A stretch of DNA of 64,000 nucleotides, from positions 496,001 to 560,000 of the forward strand of contig CAWBYD010000007.1 in NCBI GenBank assembly GCA_963792915.1, in the 5' to 3' direction. A program made the position numbers and the translations under genes. The notes under the pieces were generated by a model. The model made no database searches. It was not told where the DNA came from and worked only from the letters and a program-made list of their open reading frames with translations. Shown here one piece after another: positions 50,346 through 58,699 of this stretch (positions are counted from its first letter, which is position 1; every line of letters starts with the position of its first letter). This DNA is from Solirubrobacter sp963792915. GTDB taxonomy: Bacteria; Actinomycetota; Thermoleophilia; Solirubrobacterales; Solirubrobacteraceae.

Positions 50346-50734
50346 GCCCCGAACCCTAGTCCGTCAACTCGACGGGTCATGCCTGCGTCTGGCAGAGCGC
50401 CGCAGCATCGAACGATCGAGGGGAGCGTGATCGTGTGCGCGCCGATGTGCTCGCCCCAGTTCTCCGAGGCGATCCCGATGAGCTCCGCGAGCAGGTCTGT
50501 GTCGGTCCGGTCGGGCCCTGTGCCGAACTCCTCTCGCGAGACGCCGAGGCCGGCTCACATCAGTGCTCCTTTGCGCGACGGCCGATAGCGCCCGCGCCTG
50601 CGCGGGTTGGCACACCGAGCCCGCTCACCGTCAAGGCGAGCAGGTCAGCGCGCGTGGTCCTCCACGAGAGCTCCAGCGCCGTCGATTCGGGAATTTTCCC
50701 CAGCGAGTCCGGTGGGCGGGATGATCTGCAGATC
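50346..50734. other. 389-bp gap with a protein-like minus-strand remnant
   Basis: On the minus strand, about 50556-50400, one frame reads GLGVSREEFGTGPDRTDTDL then LLAELIGIASENWGEHIGAH. It looks protein-like but has no start codon in frame and no family I can name. It may be a decayed gene. The right end should hold the promoter of the next effector-like gene. Confidence 0.35.
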
Positions 50735-51625
50735 GTGAGATTCAACGAGCCACTCGAGCGCCGGGCCGGCGAGCGCATCGGGCTCGCGCGGGCCGCCTCG
50801 CCCGCGCCGTCGGTGCACGAGCTCGCGTCGCAACTCGGTAACCAGGCGTTCGCCCGGATGCTGGCTCGCGACGACACGCCGGCTGCCGACCCGGCGGCTG
50901 ACGCGAAGACGCTCTTGGCCGAGACGCCCAAGAACGACGTCGAGTACGCGACGTGGCTGCTGAAGGCGGTCGATCAGGGGTTCGCGACGCTGTGGAAGGA
51001 CACGCGCACGGAACTCGAGGACCTGCGCGACGGCAAGAAGACCGACAAGGGCGCCACGCCGAGCACGACCGACGTCAAGCTCAGCGGGCTGGTGACGATG
51101 TACGACGTGGTCAAGGGCCCGATGCGGCGGTGGGCGGCCGACCCGAAGGCCAAGAAGGCGCCGGTCGCGCTCGGTTCGTTCATCCGCGATGCGGCCGGAC
51201 CCCACGGCGGCGCCGCGATCGACCTGCCACGCGTGATGGGCGCGGGCACGGCCGCCGAGGTCGTGCAGATGCTCGGCGACCTCTCGGTGGCGGGCTACGG
51301 GATCGGGCTGCCGTTCTCGGGCGACTACTTCGACCCCGCCGACGAGCTCGCCACCAAGCAGGCCGCGGCGAGGGACGCCGCCGGCGACGGCGAGCCCAAG
51401 CCGGTGACCGGCGCGGTCACGCTCGACGCCGCCCACACCTACGGCTGCGAGTGGGATGCCGCGGCCAAGGCATGGAAGAAGCCCACGATCGAGCAGGCCG
51501 GCCAAGCCTACGAAAAGCTCAAGAGCACGGCGCTCAAGGACCAACTGGCGGCGATGCGCAAGGCAGGCGCAAAGCTCACGATATTCCCCGACCGCAAGGG
51601 CCACGTACACATCGACCGGCGCTGA
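50735..51625 (+). CDS. Probable exported effector: N-terminal GN-A motif plus M15-like peptidase domain
   Basis: From the GTG at 50735 the protein has 296 residues. Residues 28-43 (HELASQLGNQAFARML) match, at almost the same distance from the start, the GNxAV motif of the nuclease-like protein at 42580-44436. A linker and a helical middle follow. The C-terminal half has GPHGGAAIDLPRV (H-x-x-G-x-A-x-D) and ends KGHVHIDRR, the zinc-ligand pattern of M15/VanY-type D-Ala-D-Ala peptidases, which cut peptidoglycan crosslinks or stems. No classical signal peptide is seen. Start is uncertain: the frame is open to 50435, but the extra residues look non-coding. Confidence 0.6.
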   Translation: MRFNEPLERRAGERIGLARAASPAPSVHELASQLGNQAFARMLARDDTPAADPAADAKTLLAETPKNDVEYATWLLKAVDQGFATLWKDTRTELEDLRDGKKTDKGATPSTTDVKLSGLVTMYDVVKGPMRRWAADPKAKKAPVALGSFIRDAAGPHGGAAIDLPRVMGAGTAAEVVQMLGDLSVAGYGIGLPFSGDYFDPADELATKQAAARDAAGDGEPKPVTGAVTLDAAHTYGCEWDAAAKAWKKPTIEQAGQAYEKLKSTALKDQLAAMRKAGAKLTIFPDRKGHVHIDRR

Positions 51626-51864
51626 CCTGACCGGACCGGAGCCCCGCCTGGATCTCGTGCCGGTCGAACTCGATCTCGTGCTCTCAACCGCAGGCGCGCG
51701 GGACCACCGGCGTCCGCACTTCCCCTGACTCGCGCCGGTCGCTTCAGGTGAATGAGCATCATCCCTACCGCGACGCGGCATTCCCCGCCTACGGGGTTCG
51801 CCTCGCGGCTTCAGCGAGGTAGTTCGGACCGCCGCTGCATCGCGCGACGAGCAGTGGCGCGGCG

Positions 51865-52066
51865 TCAACGCTCGAGCGTCGCGCGGACGGGGACCATCGG
51901 CGCTCGTCGCGCGTGCACGGTCTCGATGATCTCGGCGTTGTCGATGCCGTGGAGATACACGGACGTAATGCCGAGGTTGCTGTGGCCGAGCTGGCGCTGG
52001 ATCACCACCAGCGGTACGCCTTCGTGGGCCAGCTCGACGGCGTGCGCGTGGCGCAGCTGGTGGAAC
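51865..52066 (-). pseudogene. C-terminal fragment of a tyrosine recombinase
   Basis: The minus strand reads FHQLRHAHAVELAHEGVPLV, then IQRQLGHSNLGITSVYLHGI, followed by NAEIIETVHARRAP and a stop. This is the HxLRH box, the LGH and the nucleophile Tyr of a phage-type integrase. Nothing of the N-terminal domains remains, because the upstream side joins the SDR pseudogene. It differs clearly from the recombinase at 40-41 kb, so it comes from another element. Confidence 0.75.
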
Positions 52067-52087
52067 GCTCAAGCAAACGGAGAAGCC

Positions 52088-52500
52088 ATGGGAAGCTCGA
52101 TGCCAAGGTTGCGGTGATCACCGGGCCAGCGCCGGGATGGGCGAGCAGAGCAGCCTCGGCGAAATCACCCTGAAGCACTTCGACGCCGCCTTCTCGCTGA
52201 ACGCGCGCGGCACCCTGTTCACGGTCCAGAAGGCGCTGCCGCTATTCGGCGACGGAGGCTCGATCTTCATGACCGGATCCAATGCCTCAGTCCGGGGCTA
52301 CCCCCGGTGGAGCGTGTACGCGGCGAGCAAAGCCCTGCTGCCTGCAGAAGCTCAAGGCGCAGTTCGAGTCCCTGATCCCCCGAGGAACGATGGGCCGCCC
52401 CGAGGAGATCGCCTCGGCCGCGCTGTTCCTCGCCTCCGACGACTCAAGCTACGTCAACGGCATGGAACTGATCGTTCGACGGCGCCACCACAGTGGTCTA
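52088..52500 (+). pseudogene. Short-chain dehydrogenase with internal deletions
   Basis: Three pieces in order match one SDR: GKLDAKVAVITG (cofactor strand), then LGEITLKHFDAAFSLNARGT, LFTVQKALPLFGDGGSIFMT and YAASKA (active-site Tyr/Lys), then KLKAQFESLIPRGTMGRPEE and SYVNGMELIV. About 60 residues of the cofactor half and a second segment after YAASKA are missing, and frames change at the joints. It cannot make a working enzyme. Confidence 0.8.
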
Positions 52501-52529
52501 AGCGCCCCGCACCGCGAAGGAGAAGCCAC

Positions 52530-53087
52530 ATGAGAATCACCACCATCGGCCGCGGCAGCATCGGGGGCACCCTGGCGCGCCTCTGGACCGCAGCCGGCCA
52601 TCAGGTCACCGCGCTCGGCCGCGACGGCGGCGACGCTTCCCACGCCGACGTCGTCCTGCTGGCCGTGCGCCACGCCGACATCCCGGCAGCACTGGCCGGC
52701 GTGACCGGCCTGGAAGGCAAGACCGTCATCGAGACCAGCAACCGACTCGACGGCGAACTCCCGCACGATGGCCACGCCTCCAACGCCGAGTACGTCAAGG
52801 CGGCCCTCGGAGGCCCCACCGCCAAAGCGTTCAACCTCAACTTCGGCAAGCTGCTGGAAGGCGCCCCCCAGGCGCCCAACCGGCCGGACAACATCTGGGT
52901 CGGCGACGAGACAGCGCGCGCCGCCGTCGAGCAGCTGACGCGCGACGCCGGGATGCAACCGCGCCACGGCGGACCGCTGGACCGCGCCGCCACGCAAGAG
53001 GCCTTCGCCACGCTCTTCGTGGCGATCGTCAAGGACGCCGATCCCGGCCTGCTCTACTACCGCTTCGCGACGCCAGAAGCGATCTAA
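52530..53087 (+). CDS. F420/NADP-type oxidoreductase, Rossmann-fold
   Basis: This 185-residue protein begins MRITTIGRGSIGGTLARLWT (G-x-G-x-x-G), followed by ADVVLLAVRHADIPAALAGV, KTVIETSNRL and GPTAKAFNLNFGKLLEG. It fits the NADPH:F420 reductase-like family of coenzyme-F420-dependent or NADP-dependent oxidoreductases. Its length suits the short actinobacterial members. GGAGAAG precedes the ATG. It follows the SDR remnant in the same direction and may have shared its operon. Confidence 0.85.
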   Translation: MRITTIGRGSIGGTLARLWTAAGHQVTALGRDGGDASHADVVLLAVRHADIPAALAGVTGLEGKTVIETSNRLDGELPHDGHASNAEYVKAALGGPTAKAFNLNFGKLLEGAPQAPNRPDNIWVGDETARAAVEQLTRDAGMQPRHGGPLDRAATQEAFATLFVAIVKDADPGLLYYRFATPEAI

Positions 53088-53416
53088 CGGCCCGCACACT
53101 CTGGTGTGGCGCCACGCCGAGCGAGCTCCCCCACGGAAGCTCGCCGCGTGGCTGAGCCCGCTCCGCCCGGAGATCCGCATCCGCCGCGTGCTCGATGCGG
53201 ACCCTCCCACCGGCCGATCACGACCGGTCCCGACGCCGAGGGCCCCAGACCGGCTCGCAGCAGATACCTGGAGTCCCGCGGACCGGTCTGTCGCTCTCGC
53301 GCGTGATTGCGACAGCGGACGTCAACGGCGTGGTAGTCCGGACCGAGCTGTCGCCTCGGACGAGCAGGAGCGGTCCCGTCCGGCCGCCAATTCACTGCTG
53401 CAATGCGCGACATGCG
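53088..53416. other. 329-bp gap without a recognisable gene
   Basis: No supported gene lies here. It separates the oxidoreductase from the end of the VapBC operon on the other strand. I see no clear terminator. Confidence 0.4.
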
Positions 53417-53821
53417 TCAGCGGGGCGTCGCGAGTCGATGGCGAACCGCGGGAAGATCATCGAATGCGTGGCGGTCCGTCGAAAGCAGCATGCGGCCGCT
53501 GGCGCGTGCGGTTGCCGCGATCTGGAGGTCGTGCGCTCCGCGTGGCCGGCCTGCGCGCCGTGCGTGGGCGAGCAGGCTCGCGTGATGGCGGGCGACATCG
53601 AGGTCGAACGGGATCACGTCGAACGTCGCCAGGATCGTGTCGACGGTCGCGCGTCGCGCTGCTTGGCGGTTCTCATCGGCGAGTTCGACGCCGACGAGCA
53701 GCTCTGACGCCGTGATCGCCGCTAGCGCGATGTCGGCGTCGTCGGGCAGGACGTCGGGTGGGATCTGGCGTCCGCGCTGGAGCGCGACGAGCACGCCGGT
53801 GTCGAGGATCAGTCGCTCCAC
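53417..53821 (-). CDS. vapC: PIN-domain toxin (VapC-like ribonuclease)
   Basis: This 134-residue PIN protein has the acidic residues in order: RLILDTGVLVAL (first Asp), AAITASELLVGVELAD (Glu), GAHDLQIAATARA (Asp) and LLSTDRHAFDDLP (last Asp). Such toxins cut tRNA or rRNA when freed from their antitoxin. It overlaps the antitoxin gene by 13 bases. Start ATG at 53821. The motif set is complete, so it should be active. Confidence 0.92.
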   Translation of the reverse strand: MERLILDTGVLVALQRGRQIPPDVLPDDADIALAAITASELLVGVELADENRQAARRATVDTILATFDVIPFDLDVARHHASLLAHARRAGRPRGAHDLQIAATARASGRMLLSTDRHAFDDLPAVRHRLATPR

Positions 53822-54066
53822 GGATCGGCAGCCGCGGCGTCGCCGGCGAAGCGACGCAACTCGCGCAGGTCGTCGGCCCAGCGATCGTCGGGCGGATGCT
53901 CGCTGAGGATGCGCCGGAGGTCCGCCCCGGTGCCGCGACGTGCTGGCGCGATCGTCGCGACCACCCGCCCACGGCGCACCACGGTGAAGGTCTCGCCGCG
54001 ATGCTCGACGGCATCGAGCAGGTCAGCGAAGCGCTTCGAGGCGTCAGTCGCACTGATCTCGCTCAC
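53809..54066 (-). CDS. vapB: Phd/YefM-type antitoxin (VapB-like)
   Basis: This 85-residue protein opens with the Phd/YefM DNA-binding fold (ISATDASKRFADLLDAVEHR, GETFTVVRRGRVVATIAPA) and ends with an acidic toxin-neutralising tail (PPDDRWADDLRELRRFAG). The GTG at 54064-54066 directly follows a 17-bp palindrome that overlaps the promoter, so autoregulation by the VapBC complex is likely. The toxin gene follows with a 13-base overlap. Confidence 0.9.
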   Translation of the reverse strand: MSEISATDASKRFADLLDAVEHRGETFTVVRRGRVVATIAPARRGTGADLRRILSEHPPDDRWADDLRELRRFAGDAAAADPWSD

Positions 54067-54100
54067 AATCGGATTATCCGATTTGCGGCCCCAAAGTCAA
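54067..54100 (-). promoter_or_regulatory. VapBC promoter, leaderless, with overlapping operator palindrome
   Basis: On the minus strand TTGACT (54100-54095) and GATAAT (54078-54073) are separated by 16 bases. Six bases after the -10 box comes the GTG start, so the transcript should be leaderless. The 17-bp perfect palindrome AATCGGATTATCCGATT (54067-54083, plus strand) covers the -10 box and touches the start codon. Confidence 0.75.
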
Positions 54101-54409
54101 CCACCAGTCGAGCGCCGCATGATCCGCGGCGTGGCGCTGCGAGCCCGCTCGCTGACACCTGTGTCCACCCAAGCCTCTATGAACTACCTTCGATTTCCTG
54201 CTCGCGGTTGTGAGCCGGCGCGCCCGTGCCTAGGCAGGGCCTGGGGCCCGGGGACCTGCTGGTGCGCTCCCGCGTCGGCGAAGCGGTGGCGCGAGGGTGT
54301 GCAGTGAGCGCGCGGTTCGCGGCTGCGTACAAGTAACCCGGATCGGGTGATGAGCGCTGGCCATCCGGGTGGGAGGGTGGCGAGACGAGCAAGCGGGGGA
54401 AGGAATTTC
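54101..54409. other. Gap upstream of the arylsulfatase
   Basis: No gene is seen in these 309 bp. They must hold the sulfatase promoter; no strong boxes stand out. The frame running into it from the sulfatase has an ATG at 54347 but lacks a ribosome binding site there. Confidence 0.4.
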
Positions 54410-56785
54410 GTGAGCCAGGCTGAGTCCGATGGACCGCATCGTGACGTGTTGCCGATCCCGGACAGGCCGTTCGAAGGAACGCTTCCGTTCGATGCCAAGG
54501 ACCCGGACGCGTCGTTTCCGGCGATCGAGCCGCTGCAGCCGCCGGCGGGCGCGCCCAACGTGCTCGTCGTCCTGCTCGACGACGTCGGCTTCGCCGCGTC
54601 CAGCGCGTTCGGCGGGCCGTGCGCGACGCCGACGGCTGAGCGGCTGGCAGGCAACGGCCTGAAGTACAACCGCTTCCACACGACGGCGCTGTGCGCGCCG
54701 ACGCGGGCGGCCTTGCTGTCGGGGCGCAACCACCACTCGGTGGGGATGGGGGTCATCACGGAGCTCGCCACCGCGGCGCCCGGATACAACTCGATTCGCC
54801 CCAACACCTGCGCGCCGCTGGCACAGACGCTGCTGCTGAACGGCTATTCGACGGCCCAGTTCGGTAAGTGCCACGAGGTGCCGGTCTGGCAGACGAGCCC
54901 GATGGGCCCGTTCGATGCCTGGCCGACCGGCGGCGGGGGCTTCGAGTACTTCTACGGCTTCATCGGCGGAGAGACCAACCAGTACTACCCGGCCGTCTAC
55001 GAGGGCACGACGCCGGTCGAGCCCGAGACGACGCCGGAGGAGGGCTACCACTTCACCGAGGACATGACCGACAAGGCGATCAAGTGGGCGCGCCAGCAGA
55101 AGTCGCTCATGCCCGGCAAGCCGTTCTTCATGTACTTCGCACCGGGGGCGACGCACGCTCCGCATCACGTTCCGACCGCGTGGTCGGACAAGTACAAGGG
55201 GCGCTTCGACCAGGGCTGGGACGCGCTGCGCGAGGAGATCCTGACTCGGCAAAAGGAGCTCGGAGTCGTGCCCGCCGCGACGAAGCTGACGGCGCGGCAC
55301 GAGGAGATTCCCGCCTGGGACGACATGCCGGATGGGCTCAAGCCGATTCTCGCCCGCCAGATGGAGGTCTACGCCGGCTTCCTCGAGCACACCGACTATC
55401 ACGTCGGACGGCTCGTCGACGCGCTCGACGACCTCGGCGTACTCGAGGACACGCTCGTCTACTACATCATCGGCGACAACGGGGCGAGCGCCGAGGGCAC
55501 GATCAACGGCAGCTTCAACGAGACGTTCATCTTCAACGGCGCCGCGGCACTTGAGACACCCGAGTTCATGGCCGCGCGCATCGACGACTTCGGCACACCG
55601 AAGGCGTACAACCACTTCGCGGTCGGCTGGGCGCACGCGATGGACACGCCGTATCAGTGGACGAAGCAGGTCGCCTCGCACTGGGGCGGAACGCGCAACG
55701 GCACGATCGTCCACTGGCCGCGCGGGATCGCCGCGCGCGGCGAGGTTCGCTCGCAGTTTCACCACGTGATCGACGTCGCCCCCACCGTGCTCGAAGTCGC
55801 CGGGCTACCGCAACCGACGGTCGTCAACGGGGTGGCCCAACATCCGATCGAGGGCGTGAGCATGGCGTACTCGTTCGACGGGGCGACCGAGGATGACCGC
55901 CACGTGACGCAGTACTTCGAGATGTTCTGCAACCGCGGCATCTACCACCAGGGCTGGACCGCCGTGACCAACCACAGCGTGCCGTGGGTAATGGTGCCCT
56001 TGCCGCCGTTCTCGGACGACGTCTGGGAGCTCTACGACACGAGCACGGACTGGAGCCAGGCGCACGACCTCGCCGCCGAGATGCCGGAGAAGCTGGCCGA
56101 GCTGCAACAGCTCTGGCTTGAGGAGGCCCGCAAGTACAACGTGCTCCCGCTCGACGACCGTCGCATCGAGCGCTTCGACGCGCAGCTCGTCGGCCGCCCG
56201 GAGCTGGTGAAGGGAAACTCACAGCTGCTCTTCGGCGGCATGGGACGCCTCAGCGAGAACAGCGTCCTGAACATCAAGAACAAGTCCCACGCGGTCACGG
56301 CGGAGGTCGTCGTGCCCGAGGCGGGCGCCGAGGGCGTGATCCTCGCCCAGGGCGGCGCCTTCGCCGGCTGGAGCCTGTACGCGAAGGATGGGCGCCCAAC
56401 CTACTGCTACAACCTGCTCGGCCTGCAGCGCTTCAAGATCGAGGCGGACGCCGCGATGCCGCCCGGAACCCACCAGGTGCGCATGGAGTTCGCCTACGAC
56501 GGCGGCGGCCCCGCCAAGGGCGGCACCGTCACGCTCTACCTCGACGGCTACAAGACCGGTGAGGGCCGAGTCGACGCGACCGTGCCGCTGATCTTCTCCG
56601 CCGACGAGACCGCCGACGTCGGACGAGACACTGCATCCCCGGTCAGCGACGACTACGACGGCGAGAGCAGCGTCTTCACCGGCACGGTCAACTGGGTGCA
56701 GATCAATCTCGGCGAGGACGCGGAAGACGCCGACCACCTAATCACGGCCGAGGAACGCCTGCGCGTCGCGATGGCGCGCCAGTAG
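54410..56785 (+). CDS. Type I arylsulfatase
   Basis: The protein is 791 residues from the GTG at 54410, which has GGGGGAAGGA upstream; the ATG at 54347 has none. It has VLVVLLDDVGFAASS with the metal Asp pair and the sulfatase signature CAPTRAALLSGRNHHSVG near residue 95, whose Cys must be converted to formylglycine. FGKCHEVP, FFMYFAPGATHAPHH and IIGDNGASAEGT follow. Long sulfatases of this kind (PF00884) with a beta-rich C-terminal part (VYLDGYKTGEG-like region) act on aryl or alkyl sulfate esters. No signal peptide is seen. The maturation gene downstream is broken. DUF6325 genes follow in the same direction. Confidence 0.92.
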   Translation: MSQAESDGPHRDVLPIPDRPFEGTLPFDAKDPDASFPAIEPLQPPAGAPNVLVVLLDDVGFAASSAFGGPCATPTAERLAGNGLKYNRFHTTALCAPTRAALLSGRNHHSVGMGVITELATAAPGYNSIRPNTCAPLAQTLLLNGYSTAQFGKCHEVPVWQTSPMGPFDAWPTGGGGFEYFYGFIGGETNQYYPAVYEGTTPVEPETTPEEGYHFTEDMTDKAIKWARQQKSLMPGKPFFMYFAPGATHAPHHVPTAWSDKYKGRFDQGWDALREEILTRQKELGVVPAATKLTARHEEIPAWDDMPDGLKPILARQMEVYAGFLEHTDYHVGRLVDALDDLGVLEDTLVYYIIGDNGASAEGTINGSFNETFIFNGAAALETPEFMAARIDDFGTPKAYNHFAVGWAHAMDTPYQWTKQVASHWGGTRNGTIVHWPRGIAARGEVRSQFHHVIDVAPTVLEVAGLPQPTVVNGVAQHPIEGVSMAYSFDGATEDDRHVTQYFEMFCNRGIYHQGWTAVTNHSVPWVMVPLPPFSDDVWELYDTSTDWSQAHDLAAEMPEKLAELQQLWLEEARKYNVLPLDDRRIERFDAQLVGRPELVKGNSQLLFGGMGRLSENSVLNIKNKSHAVTAEVVVPEAGAEGVILAQGGAFAGWSLYAKDGRPTYCYNLLGLQRFKIEADAAMPPGTHQVRMEFAYDGGGPAKGGTVTLYLDGYKTGEGRVDATVPLIFSADETADVGRDTASPVSDDYDGESSVFTGTVNWVQINLGEDAEDADHLITAEERLRVAMARQ

Positions 56786-56820
56786 CGAAACGGCCGAACC
56801 AGCCAAGAAATGGAAGCGCG

Positions 56821-57279
56821 ATGACAGACACATCCCTCGATGACCTCGGCCCCGTCGACTACATCGTCGTCGAGTTCCCGGCGGGAGCGAGCAACTTCAC
56901 CGGCGAGATGGCGGCAGAGCTGCTCGCGCTGGTCGACTCCGGAACGATCCGCGTGATCGACATCGTGATCCTCACCAAGGACGAGAACGGTGCCGTCGAG
57001 GCGGTGGAGCTCGCCGACGTCGGCGAGCTCGGAGAGCTGCAGGCACTGGAGGCCCAACTGGCCGAGCTGTTGGCCGAGGAGGACATCGAGCACCTCGCCG
57101 CGGCCATGGAGCCGAACAGCACCGCCGGAGTGCTCATCTGGGAGAACCTGTGGGCCGCGCCCTTCGCGTCCGCGGCGCGGCGCTCGGGCGGCCAACTGAT
57201 CGCCACAGGACGGATTCCCATCCAGGCGATCATCGCCTCGATCGAGGCCGATGACGCACTGACGAGCGTAGGAGACTGA
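56821..57279 (+). CDS. DUF6325-like protein
   Basis: This 152-residue acidic protein (VDYIVVEFPAGASNFTGEMA, ALVDSGTIRVIDIVILTKDE, ENLWAAPFASAARRSGGQLI) resembles the DUF6325/DUF1269-type family, with alternating helix-strand pattern and the IPIQAIIASIEADDALTS tail. It has no catalytic motif. It lies 35 bases after the sulfatase and just before a tiny basic gene, so the three may form one operon. Confidence 0.7.
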   Translation: MTDTSLDDLGPVDYIVVEFPAGASNFTGEMAAELLALVDSGTIRVIDIVILTKDENGAVEAVELADVGELGELQALEAQLAELLAEEDIEHLAAAMEPNSTAGVLIWENLWAAPFASAARRSGGQLIATGRIPIQAIIASIEADDALTSVGD

Positions 57280-57280
57280 A

Positions 57281-57463
57281 ATGCCCCTGAGACCAGCACG
57301 AGTGGGAAGAGTGGGAGTGATCGGCGCGCCGGTGGCGAGGACCGCCGCGAGGACCGCGGTCGTGGCCAAGGCCGTCACACCCGGCCCCGCGCCGGTCGCG
57401 AAGACCGCCGTCGTGGCCGCGGCCGTCACACCCGGACGACCGGGTCGCCGCCGCCGCATCTGA
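57281..57463 (+). CDS. Short Ala/Val-rich basic protein
   Basis: This 60-residue protein begins MPLRPARVGRVGVIGAPVAR and ends in GRPGRRRRI. It has two copies of an AKxAVTPGPAP/AAAVTPG-like segment. It follows the DUF6325 gene by one base and probably belongs with it. Such short proteins accompany DUF6325 genes in actinobacteria, often with a SHOCT tail, which is missing here. No function can be given. Confidence 0.45.
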   Translation: MPLRPARVGRVGVIGAPVARTAARTAVVAKAVTPGPAPVAKTAVVAAAVTPGRPGRRRRI

Positions 57464-57495
57464 TCGACCGGGCTGGACGCAATGAAGCAGGTGCG

Positions 57496-57965
57496 ATGGG
57501 CTCCGAGGACTTCAATCCGGAGGAGGCTCCGGTCCGGCGCCTGGAGGTCGAGGGCTTCTGGATCGACGAGCGGCCCGTGACGGTCGGGGAGTTCCGGCGC
57601 TTCGTCAAGCAGACCGGGTAGGTGACCGTGGCCGAGCGTCCGCTCGAGCCGGCGCTGTTTCCGGATGCCGACCCGGCGATGCTCGTGCCCGGATCGCTCG
57701 TCTTCCGGCCGGCGCGCGGGCCGGTGGACCTGTCCGACTTCGGGACTGGTGGTCGTACGTGCCGGGCGCGAGGTGGAATCGCCCGGAGGGGGCGGAGAAC
57801 GCGCGGGGCGACGAACTCGCGCCGGACGGCCAGATGCTGGCCAACGGCTGGCAGGGCGAGCTCCCCTGACAGAACCTGATGCTCGACGCTTCGCGGCACG
57901 TCCCCGGTCGACGCCTTCCCGCCCAACGACTACGGCCTGTCGACACAGCGGCAACGTCTGGGGGT
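57496..57965 (+). pseudogene. Formylglycine-generating enzyme (sulfatase-modifying factor), deleted and stopped
   Basis: The frame starts MGSEDFNPEEAPVRRLEVEG, FWIDERPVTVGEFRRFVKQTG and then meets TAG at 57619-57621, where the family has Tyr-Val-Thr. Past the stop VTVAERPLEPALFPDADPAM and LVPGSLVFRPARGPVDLSDF continue. Shifted remnants of WWSYVPGARWNRPEG, then GDELAPDGQMLANGWQGELP and DAFPPNDYGL with SGNVW follow, with the middle third missing. These are FGE/SUMF1 blocks. The active-site Cys region near the C-terminus is absent. The intact gene would have activated the arylsulfatase just upstream. Confidence 0.85.
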
Positions 57966-57982
57966 CGGCGCCGTCGCGCCGC

Positions 57983-58113
57983 CTTGTTTCGCGCAACCCG
58001 CTGCGCCCTGTGCAGCTCCGGCCGAACGACGAGAAGCCACGCCTCCGTGTCGCTCCTGGGACCCGAGGCGGCGCAACTGCTCGCTGTCCTCGAACCTGAG
58101 GACCGCCTCCCCT
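57983..58113 (+). pseudogene. Recombinase fragment related to the integrase at 40-41 kb
   Basis: Two frames read RRLVSRNPLRPVQLRPNDEK with PRLRV, then LLGPEAAQLLAVLEPEDRLP. They match RRFVTRNPLRMVELPPDDEK and LVGEAEQLLAALEPEDQVP of the recombinase at 39882-41060, and the DNA is similar over about 130 bases. Only the hinge and the start of the catalytic domain survive. It lies 0.6 kb before a remnant of the nucleotidyltransferase module, in the same order as at 40-42 kb. Confidence 0.75.
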
Positions 58114-58279
58114 CGCTTGAAGGCTACGGCCAGGCCCGACCCGAAGGTCCTGATGCACCGCACGACCCTCCACAAGCACCCGACCTGCAAGTCAGCGTGC
58201 ACCGGCGGCAGCTACACGACGGTCTTTCGCTGCGAGTTCGCTGATCTCACAACCCACGCCCGAGCCGCGTTTACGAGCC

Positions 58280-58672
58280 GTGTCCCACGACGAGATCCTC
58301 GCCAGCTTCGACGCGTTCTTCGAGCGACTGACCGTCGACCGCGACGCCGCGGCCGCAACCGCGCTGTTCTCGGACGACGACGACATCTGGATGTCCGGCT
58401 CCGACCTGCCTGAACTCGCGATCGGCTCCGAGGCGATCGCCGCCCTCCACCGCGACGTCGCCAGCCGCCCCTTCACGCTCACGTTCACCTGGGACCGGCG
58501 GACGGCTCACAGCGAGGGCGACGTTGCTTGGGTCAACGCCGGCGGCTCGCTCCTGGTCGACTACCCCGACCGCGAGCCGGTCAGCATGCACTATCGAATC
58601 ACGGCCGTTCTGGTTCGCCGCGAGGGAATCTGGCGCTGGCACACGTTCAACGGCTCCGAGCCGCACACGTAG
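58280..58672 (+). CDS. SnoaL/NTF2-like protein
   Basis: This 130-residue protein from GTG 58280 has the SnoaL-like pattern: HDEILASFDAFFERLTVDRD, ALFSDDDDIWMSGSDLPELA, then FTLTFTWDRR, VAWVNAGGSLLV and a terminal GIWRWHTFNGSEPH. It belongs to the ketosteroid-isomerase-like superfamily. Its function is open: isomerase, lyase or binding protein. It stands between remnants and is itself intact. Confidence 0.8.
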   Translation: MSHDEILASFDAFFERLTVDRDAAAATALFSDDDDIWMSGSDLPELAIGSEAIAALHRDVASRPFTLTFTWDRRTAHSEGDVAWVNAGGSLLVDYPDREPVSMHYRITAVLVRREGIWRWHTFNGSEPHT

Positions 58673-58699
58673 TCGTGAACCGGCCCGATCCACCCACCG

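Noticed and set aside
33000..58000. Explaining all frameshifts as sequencing errors
   Set aside because: The cluster shows 29 kb without a single frame break, while breaks concentrate near mobile elements and come with deletions and truncated ends. Single shifts, such as in the integrase, could still be errors.
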